From assembly GCA_049840395.1 (NCBI GenBank), contig JASGLD010000005.1:496001-560000 (forward strand): a stretch of 64,000 bases of DNA, given 5' to 3'. A program made the translations under genes and the position numbers. This DNA comes from CAILZL01 sp049840395. Its GTDB lineage: Bacteria; Pseudomonadota; Gammaproteobacteria; Steroidobacterales; Steroidobacteraceae. The notes beneath the pieces are model-generated. The model saw nothing but the letters and a program-made list of their open reading frames with translations. It did not search any database and was not told the DNA's origin. Of this stretch, positions 58,313-64,000 are shown one piece after another; the first letter of the stretch is position 1; each line of letters opens with the position of its first letter.

Positions 58313-60124
58313 GTGCAAACAAGAATATTGATACTGCCTTTGATATGCCTGTTTTCTGCTTGCGGCGGTTCATCAACGAATGCACCAGCGACTTATGCAG
58401 TCGGTGGCAGTGTTGGCGGATTGGTGGGCAGCGGCTTGGTTCTGCAGAACAATAGCGGCAATGATCTGGCGATCTCTGCCAGTGGTGCGTTTGTCTTCAC
58501 CGCTCAAATTGCCAACAACAATGCCTTCAATGTCACTGTCAAAACTCAACCTTCAAATCCCACACAGACCTGCACGGTGGGGGGTGGTAGCGGTACTGTA
58601 AGCGGTGCCAATGTCTCGAGCGTTGTGGTGAGTTGTGTCACCAACACCTATGCCCTTGGCGGAACTGTCAAGGGTTTGAACGGCACAGGGCTGGTTTTGC
58701 AGAACAATGCTGGAAGTGACCTGTTGGTATCAGCAAATGGGACGTTTGCATTTACTGGCTCAGTTGCCAGTGGTACGTCTTACAACGTAACCATCAAAAC
58801 CCAGCCGACAGCAGTACCTGCACAAACATGTTCTCTTGCAAACGGCGCGGGTACAGTCGGTGGATTGGCGGTTACCAATATTGTTGTCGCCTGCCGAAAC
58901 CTGGTCGGACACTTTCTCTATGTGCCCAACAATGGATCCAGCAATGTTTCTGCTTACGTTATCAACCCCAATACAGGAGAGTTGACGCCGGTTCTTGGTT
59001 CGCCATTTGCCGCCGGAGCCGGGGCGCGACTTGCGACTGCCGATCCTGCCAATAAGTTTCTATATGTGACCGGTTTGGTATCGGGCGCCCAGGCGACATT
59101 GGCTGGATATAGCATCAACCCGGCAACGGGAGCGCTGACGGCAGTCAGCACTGCGCCTTACAATCTGGGTTCCAGTGGGGCGTTAACAGTCGGCAAGCCG
59201 CTCATACATCAATCGGGTAACTTCCTGTATGTAACTGCAGCAGGCACGGCCACCTATGGATTTTCAATCAATTCAACAACTGGCGAATTGGTGGCTGTGG
59301 CGGGGTCTCCTTATTTGACGGGTGGTTCTGCCACTCAGACAGGAACGCTGGACGCGTCCGGAAGATTTCTGTACGTGCCTTACGGCATCGCTACTGCGCC
59401 TACCATTGCCGGAGCGGTATTGAGGTATCAGGTCGATTCAACAACCGGTGCGTTGAGTCCACTGGGTTCCGTTTCTACAGGCGGTAACAATCCAATTCGG
59501 GTGAATATTCATCCGACTGGAAAATTTGCCTACGTGCCGAATGCGGGTTCAGCCAACTTGGCGGCATTCAATATTGATTCGACCACGGGTGCACTGACTG
59601 TTGTTGGCGGTTCTCCGTACACCACGGGCCTGACGCCATTGAATGCTGCTTTCAGTTCTTCAGGAAGCAATTTTTACCTTGGCAATACCGGTAATACGGG
59701 CGCAACACCGGGCGCTGGCAGCATCAGCGCATTCAGCGTCAATGCCGTTAGTGGTGCGCTTATACCGATTACAGGTTCGCCGGTGGCAACCGGAGGAAAC
59801 AACGCTCAGGGTATTGTGATTTATCCAAATGGAAAATATGCGCTGGTGAACAACATTTCATCGGCCAGTGTCGCGATATACGGCATCAATAATATGGATG
59901 GATCGTTAACGCCCGTGGTTGGTTCTCCTTTCTCAACGCCCAGCACTTCGCCAGGTCGTGTGATTGTTGACCCTTCGGGACGGTTTGCCTATTTGACAGA
60001 TACTCTCGCAAATACCATCACCGCTCTCTCCATTGATGCATCGCTCGGCACGATCACCGTGGTTGGCAGCTATCCCACAGGTACGACGCCAACTAACATT
60101 CCGGAAATTGTTGGACTCCAATAA
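58313..60124 (+). CDS. Lipoprotein with paired repeat modules and seven-bladed propeller
   Basis: 603 residues from GTG 58313, which gives the lipobox ending LFSAC and GGAG upstream; the earlier ATG frame from 58103 would place the signal peptide inside the protein and cross the ARG boxes. Residues 25-190 hold two copies of a beta module (GGSVGGLVGSGLVLQNNSGN and GGTVKGLNGTGLVLQNNAGS). Then from about 200 comes a seven-bladed propeller of the lactonase/YVTN type (FLYVPNNGSSNVSAYVINPN, GKFAYVPNAGSANLAAFNID, GRFAYLTDTLANTITALSID). Proteins of this group are surface-exposed and of unsure function; lactonase catalysis is not indicated. It is divergent from argR. Confidence 0.82.
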   Translation: MQTRILILPLICLFSACGGSSTNAPATYAVGGSVGGLVGSGLVLQNNSGNDLAISASGAFVFTAQIANNNAFNVTVKTQPSNPTQTCTVGGGSGTVSGANVSSVVVSCVTNTYALGGTVKGLNGTGLVLQNNAGSDLLVSANGTFAFTGSVASGTSYNVTIKTQPTAVPAQTCSLANGAGTVGGLAVTNIVVACRNLVGHFLYVPNNGSSNVSAYVINPNTGELTPVLGSPFAAGAGARLATADPANKFLYVTGLVSGAQATLAGYSINPATGALTAVSTAPYNLGSSGALTVGKPLIHQSGNFLYVTAAGTATYGFSINSTTGELVAVAGSPYLTGGSATQTGTLDASGRFLYVPYGIATAPTIAGAVLRYQVDSTTGALSPLGSVSTGGNNPIRVNIHPTGKFAYVPNAGSANLAAFNIDSTTGALTVVGGSPYTTGLTPLNAAFSSSGSNFYLGNTGNTGATPGAGSISAFSVNAVSGALIPITGSPVATGGNNAQGIVIYPNGKYALVNNISSASVAIYGINNMDGSLTPVVGSPFSTPSTSPGRVIVDPSGRFAYLTDTLANTITALSIDASLGTITVVGSYPTGTTPTNIPEIVGLQ

Positions 60125-60222
60125 TCTTGTTTTTTTAATGTAGTCTTGCGTTTAATGGCGGAGCGCATGCGTCCCTGACAACATGCGCCGAGCCGACGAG
60201 CGATGGCAGGACTGGTATCACA

Positions 60223-60879
60223 ATGAATAAGCGTAGGTTTCTTGTTGCGTTATTTGGCATCGCGGCCGCCACGGCCTTTGCTCAAGCGCCATCAGAGGGT
60301 GCAGGCGATGTTGCTGCTGACAATTCGGTGGTTGCATCACCTGCAACCGTTAACGTTGCAATGCAGACCAGTCTTGGCCGGATAGTGCTGGAGATCGAAA
60401 AAGAACGGGCTCCCATCACCGCCGGCAACTTCCTGCGCTATGTCGATCAGAAGCGTCTTGATGGCATTGTGTTTTATCGCGCGGCCAAGCTGAGTGAGAA
60501 CGGTGAATATGGCCTGGTGCAGGGCGGTCTGCGCGGCGATCCTAAGCGCGTATTGAAACCCATTGCCCATGAGCCGACTACCAAGACAGGTCTGAGTCAT
60601 GTCAGCGGTGCGATTTCCATGGCGCGCTTGGCGCCCGGCAGTGCGACCATGGATTTCTTCATTGTGTTAGGCGACCTGCCTGCTATGGATGCGCAGCCAA
60701 GTGGACAGGGTGACAATCTGGGTTACGCCGTGTTCGGTAAGGTGATCGAAGGCATGGATGTGGTGCGCGCTGTTCTGGAGCAACCGCGTTCACTCACCGC
60801 GGGCGAGGGCGTCATGAAAGGACAGATGCTGGAACCTACGGTGAAGATTCAGACCGTGCGGCGCGTCCAAGAAAAATAA
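60223..60879 (+). CDS. Exported cyclophilin-type peptidyl-prolyl isomerase
   Basis: 218 residues. The signal peptide is about 1-21, ending AFAQ. The cyclophilin fold: VAMQTSLGRIVLEIEKERAP, NFLRYVDQKRLDGIVFYRA, and later GAISMARLAPGSATMDFFIV and NLGYAVFGKVIEGMDVVRAV. It accelerates proline isomerisation in folding periplasmic proteins. Catalytic Arg of the FHR motif is at FYRAA. It is single-copy in the window and transcribed after the propeller lipoprotein. Confidence 0.92.
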   Translation: MNKRRFLVALFGIAAATAFAQAPSEGAGDVAADNSVVASPATVNVAMQTSLGRIVLEIEKERAPITAGNFLRYVDQKRLDGIVFYRAAKLSENGEYGLVQGGLRGDPKRVLKPIAHEPTTKTGLSHVSGAISMARLAPGSATMDFFIVLGDLPAMDAQPSGQGDNLGYAVFGKVIEGMDVVRAVLEQPRSLTAGEGVMKGQMLEPTVKIQTVRRVQEK

Positions 60880-61054
60880 ATCTATTCGTCGCGGCTAACT
60901 GATGTCGCACGATGCATTCATCGTTCGATGACTTGGTCTGTCATTGATTCCGGCGTACATTCCATTAAATACCTGCAGATAACATTTGCAGGGTGTCTTG
61001 AGCGCTGCGCGTCTTTGTCCCTGTCACCACGTTTTCATCTTACTGGAGACCGAT

Positions 61055-62167
61055 ATGGCCGAGCCGACTGTTCGTGGACGTTTTGTATGGCATGAGTTGA
61101 TGACTTCGGATGTTGCCGCCGCAGTCACGTATTACAAGAAAGCGATCGGTTGGACGACCCAACCCTACAAGGGCGACAACAGTTATCTGATGTGGGTGGC
61201 CAAGAGCGGACCATTGGGCGGTGTCGCGTCCTTACCGGAAGGCAATGCTGCCCCCTATTGGTTGCCCTACATCGGTACTCCCGACATTGAAGCGACTGTC
61301 CGTGATGCAGAAAAATTGGGTGGCAAAGTGTTGGTACCGGTCACCACTATTTCTGATGCGGGTAGCTACGCGGTGTTGGCCGATCCGCAAGGCGCCAGTT
61401 TCGGTGTGTATGGCACGCAGGACGCAAATGCCAGCAGCGGCAATGGCATGCCGCAGCCCGGCGAGTTCTCCTGGCATGAATTACCCACTAACGATTACAA
61501 GGCGGCTTTTGCTTTTTACGAAGCGCTATTCGGCTGGGAGAAAACTGGCGAGCACGACATGGGGCAGTGGGGGATCTACTTCATGTTCGGGTTCAATGGA
61601 CAATCCATCGGCGGTATGTTCAATAAAGATCCACACATGCCGATTGCGTGGTGCAGCTATACCCAGGTGGCTGATGCCACCAAGACCGCTAAGACGGCGA
61701 GCAAGGCCGGCGGCAAGGTTATCAATGGACCTATGGAAGTGCCGGGTGGTAGCTGGATTGCACAAATTCTCGATCCGCAGGGCGCCATGCATGCGGTGGT
61801 TTCCAATGCGGTGATGGCTGCAGCGGCTACCCCGGCCAAGACTGAGGCAAGTAACGTCAAGTCGGCGGCGGCTTCGGTCAACAAGAAGAAAGCGGCAGTA
61901 AAGAAAAAATCTGCCAAGAAAAAACTCGCAGCCAAGGCAAAGCGTCCGGTTGTGAAGGCAAAAAAGGCGACCAAGAAAAAAGTCGCCGTGAAGAAAGCCG
62001 CTAAGAAGAGCGGCAAGAAGGCGAGTAAGAGACTGGCTCCTAAGCCCATGCCAAAGAAGAAGGCTAGCAAGAAGAAATTGGCGCAAAAGACGGCGCGCGG
62101 CAAGGCCAAGGTTGCCAAGAAGGCGCCGGCTGCCAAACGACGCAAGACTGCGAAGCGGAAGAAGTAA
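61055..62167 (+). CDS. Two-VOC-domain protein with histone H1-like lysine-rich tail
   Basis: 370 residues from ATG 61055 (TGGAGA ribosome site). Two vicinal-oxygen-chelate (glyoxalase-like) domains: about 8-120 (GRFVWHELMTSDVAAAVTYY) and about 134-250 (GEFSWHELPTNDYKAAFAFY). The proteins closest in pattern are PhnB/glyoxalase-like with no assigned substrate. From about residue 250 to the end some 120 residues are nearly all Lys, Ala, Arg, Pro, Thr and Ser in short repeats (KKKAAVKKKSAKKKLAAKAK), as in eukaryotic H1 and bacterial histone-like proteins. Such tails bind DNA or RNA. The combination with VOC domains is unusual; the two convergent terminators end it cleanly. Confidence 0.85.
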   Translation: MAEPTVRGRFVWHELMTSDVAAAVTYYKKAIGWTTQPYKGDNSYLMWVAKSGPLGGVASLPEGNAAPYWLPYIGTPDIEATVRDAEKLGGKVLVPVTTISDAGSYAVLADPQGASFGVYGTQDANASSGNGMPQPGEFSWHELPTNDYKAAFAFYEALFGWEKTGEHDMGQWGIYFMFGFNGQSIGGMFNKDPHMPIAWCSYTQVADATKTAKTASKAGGKVINGPMEVPGGSWIAQILDPQGAMHAVVSNAVMAAAATPAKTEASNVKSAAASVNKKKAAVKKKSAKKKLAAKAKRPVVKAKKATKKKVAVKKAAKKSGKKASKRLAPKPMPKKKASKKKLAQKTARGKAKVAKKAPAAKRRKTAKRKK

Positions 62168-62179
62168 CCCTGGTTAGTG

Positions 62180-62211
62180 CTGCCCCTCTGTCGTATCGAC
62201 ATGAGGGGCAG
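62180..62211. terminator. Strong bidirectional hairpin terminator
   Basis: CTGCCCCTCTGTCG and CGACATGAGGGGCAG form a near-perfect stem around TAT between the convergent VOC and rarD genes (12 and 4 bp from the two stop codons). Confidence 0.85.
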
Positions 62212-62215
62212 TGTC

Positions 62216-63115
62216 TTAATTTGTTGAAGACGCGGCTCGTGCGCGCAACAGGCTGTCGCCTGCATAAATAGCCAAGGCCAACCAAATCAACGCGAAGCAG
62301 CCGAGTCGCGCCGGCGACAAGCTTTCTCGATAAATAAAAATACCAATCAGAAACTGCAGGCTGGGGCCGATGTATTGCAACATGCCCACCGTTGCGTAAT
62401 TGATGCGTTGTGCGCCGTAGTTAAACAAGGCCAGCGGCACGATGGTTACCACTCCGGAGAAAGCCAGCAGGATCAGCGCCAGGTTGGAATGTGCAAATAC
62501 ACCGCCCTGATACTGTTGTATCCACCACAGATAGCCAAAGGCCAGCGGGCTCACCAACAAGGTTTCCACTGCCAGACCGGGTAGGGGCGCCACGGCGGTG
62601 GTCTTACGCAACAGTCCGTACACACTGAACGAGATCGCTAGAATCAACGATATCCATGGCAGGCTGCCGGCTTGCACCGTGAGTGCCAACACGCCCAGTG
62701 TGGCAATGGCGACCGCAAGCCATTGCGCACGATTTAAGCGTTCCGATAACACCAATACACCTAGCAATACATTGACCAGGGGATTGATGAAGTAGCCCAG
62801 GCTGGCCAGCAGCACTTGGCCATGCGACACGCCCCAGGCATACAGAGTCCAGTTCACTGCCAACAAACTGGCGGTAACAAATAATCGTTGCAGTAGTCTG
62901 GCTGTTCGCAACGCCTGGCCAATCTGCGCGAGTTCGCCGCGCCACGCTGTCCACGCCACCACCACCAGGCAACCCATCAAGTAGCGCCAGGCCGCGATTT
63001 GGAATGCCGCAATGTCGGTTAGTGGTTTTAGATACAGAGGCAGTAGGCCCCAGATGAAGAATGCACCGGCGACTGCGGTGATGCCGGCGCGTGTTCGATC
63101 CTGAGAGTTTTGCAT
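62216..63115 (-). CDS. rarD: RarD-like EamA permease
   Basis: 299 residues from ATG 63115, with ten predicted helices in two EamA repeats. The family signature at the start (AFFIWGLLPLYLKPLTDIAA) and ISFSVYGLLRKTTAVAPLPG in the second repeat are typical of RarD, a group annotated as chloramphenicol-sensitive protein. It probably transports an amino-acid-like or other small solute; no partner gene. An upstream in-frame extension to 63181 is rejected. Confidence 0.9.
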   Translation of the reverse strand: MQNSQDRTRAGITAVAGAFFIWGLLPLYLKPLTDIAAFQIAAWRYLMGCLVVVAWTAWRGELAQIGQALRTARLLQRLFVTASLLAVNWTLYAWGVSHGQVLLASLGYFINPLVNVLLGVLVLSERLNRAQWLAVAIATLGVLALTVQAGSLPWISLILAISFSVYGLLRKTTAVAPLPGLAVETLLVSPLAFGYLWWIQQYQGGVFAHSNLALILLAFSGVVTIVPLALFNYGAQRINYATVGMLQYIGPSLQFLIGIFIYRESLSPARLGCFALIWLALAIYAGDSLLRARAASSTN

Positions 63116-63251
63116 GGGTGTGGTGGCAATCCGGTATGCCAGTTTACTGCAGTTAATTAAGCAAGGTACTTGGAACTGCAATGTAGCTGTGGCTGGATAG
63201 GCATTGCCGGGTTAGGGCTTGGTAAGGTCTGTCGTTTCCACAGGAATTTTC

Positions 63252-63878
63252 ATGTCTACATTGTTGGATCAGGCGCGCCGGTTATTGGCGGTGGCGCAAA
63301 CCGGTTTGCACTACACGCAAAGCGACTACGAGCGCGAGCGCTACGAAGAGGTGGCGCAGATTGCCGCCGAATTGTTGGGCAATGCCGATCAATACAGCGC
63401 GCCTCAACTGCGCCAGGCGTGGTTGTTGGAAGAGGGTTATGTGACGCCCAAGCTGGATGTGCGCGGGGCAATCTTCCGCAAGGGGAATGATGTCGACGAA
63501 GTGCTGCTGGTGCGAGAGCGTAGCGATGGACGCTGGACCGTGCCTGGTGGTTTTGCCGACGTGAATGAAGCGCCCTCGGTATCGGTGCTGAAAGAAATCG
63601 AACAAGAGTCAGGCTATACCGCGCGCGTGCTCAAGCTCGCTGCGGTGCACGACCGCAACTTGCATAACTATCCAGCTTTCATGTTTCACATCTGGAAACT
63701 GTTGTTCGTCTGCGCGATCACTGGCGGTGCGCCTCGCTTGAGCAATGAAACCGACGGGGTGGAGTTTTTTGCATTGGACGCTTTGCCTGAGCTGTCTTCA
63801 GGGCGCATTACCGCCGCACAGATTCAGTTGCTGCATCGACACTGTATGCAGCCATCGCTGCCAACGGAGTTTGACTAG
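63252..63878 (+). CDS. NUDIX hydrolase (ADP-ribose/nucleotide pyrophosphatase-like)
   Basis: 208 residues from ATG 63252. An N-terminal helical domain (about 3-60, LLDQARRLLAVAQTGLHYTQ) precedes the NUDIX core; the nudix box runs GGFADVNEAPSVSVLKEIEQ followed by ESGY, with Lys where the consensus has Arg, still metal-binding Glu residues. This N-terminal type hydrolyses ADP-ribose or related nucleotide sugars. It is divergent from rarD and ends the annotated part of the window; the last 120 bp contain nothing I can identify. Confidence 0.88.
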   Translation: MSTLLDQARRLLAVAQTGLHYTQSDYERERYEEVAQIAAELLGNADQYSAPQLRQAWLLEEGYVTPKLDVRGAIFRKGNDVDEVLLVRERSDGRWTVPGGFADVNEAPSVSVLKEIEQESGYTARVLKLAAVHDRNLHNYPAFMFHIWKLLFVCAITGGAPRLSNETDGVEFFALDALPELSSGRITAAQIQLLHRHCMQPSLPTEFD

Positions 63879-64000
63879 CCGCTCTCTGCTGCTCGTTGAA
63901 CTTTCTTGACATTGCGTCGGTCAATTTACCTGACGTCGGGAGAACCAGGGAAAAACTGGTCCACCCATAACAGCTGGATGCATTCGGCATTTCATTAACT

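Noticed and set aside
63879..64000. Possible gene or tRNA at the right end
   Set aside because: The only frame is short, lacks a ribosome site and shows no tRNA arms.

Overview
This 64 kb window is bacterial chromosome with no rRNA, recognisable tRNA, prophage or CRISPR array. Gene content and order point to a gammaproteobacterium near the Xanthomonadales/Nevskiales/Steroidobacter-type lineages. The signs are an argR-secB-gpsA-grxC-envC style housekeeping set, the cytochrome c4-dsbA / engB-polA neighbourhood with a probable sX13/Spot 42-type sRNA between polA and engB, a TonB-dependent receptor with twin-arginine-type exported oxidases, and an acyl-ornithine transcarbamylase instead of ordinary ArgF. 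These are judgements from reading the sequence; no search was run.

Layout. 1-3350: a GH27 alpha-galactosidase cut by the left edge, a tiny exported basic protein and an OmpR-type two-component pair. 3606-9727: a possible uptake/oxidation cluster (exported berberine-bridge-type FAD enzyme, divergent LysR regulator, TonB-dependent receptor, exported intradiol dioxygenase-like protein). 9901-18014: membrane protein, trmL, SnoaL-like protein, gpsA-secB-grxC-rhodanese, envC and a GGDEF/EAL protein. 18244-24807: glgB-glgX-malQ for glycogen. 24963-30546: a small protein, a sorbosone/glucose dehydrogenase-like propeller, BON and CsbD stress proteins, a zinc metallopeptidase and a MATE exporter. 30649-38410: signalling block (receiver-TonB hybrid, pseudo-receiver/PAS/HD-GYP protein, and a membrane CheA-like kinase with CheY and CheX). 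38748-45581: corA, dsbA-type lipoprotein, cytochrome c4, engB, sRNA, polA, lptM. 45663-49037: two transporters and two small envelope genes among repeats. 49170-58049: an arginine operon. 58313-63878: beta-propeller lipoprotein, exported cyclophilin, VOC protein with a histone-like tail, rarD and a NUDIX hydrolase.

The most unusual region is the arginine operon, transcribed right to left as argR-argG-DUF1611-argC-argD-argF'-argB-argH. Its order resembles Bacteroidetes arginine clusters. The transcarbamylase carries Ala at the residue that separates acetylornithine from succinylornithine enzymes, which predicts succinylated intermediates. No N-acylglutamate synthase or deacylase of a known family is present, and a DUF1611 P-loop protein sits where a synthase might be expected. 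Every one of the six junctions from argG to argH holds a pair of palindromic repeats, drawn from two different families. A tandem pair of ARG-box-like sites lies just upstream of argR.

Two dispersed palindrome families recur. One is a C-rich hairpin of about 38 bp around a CCCTCCCCCGTTCGACGGGG-like core: 11 copies, ten of them in five inverted pairs and one inserted in frame inside polA. The other is a GTAG-headed REP-like hairpin. No RAYT transposase gene is in the window.
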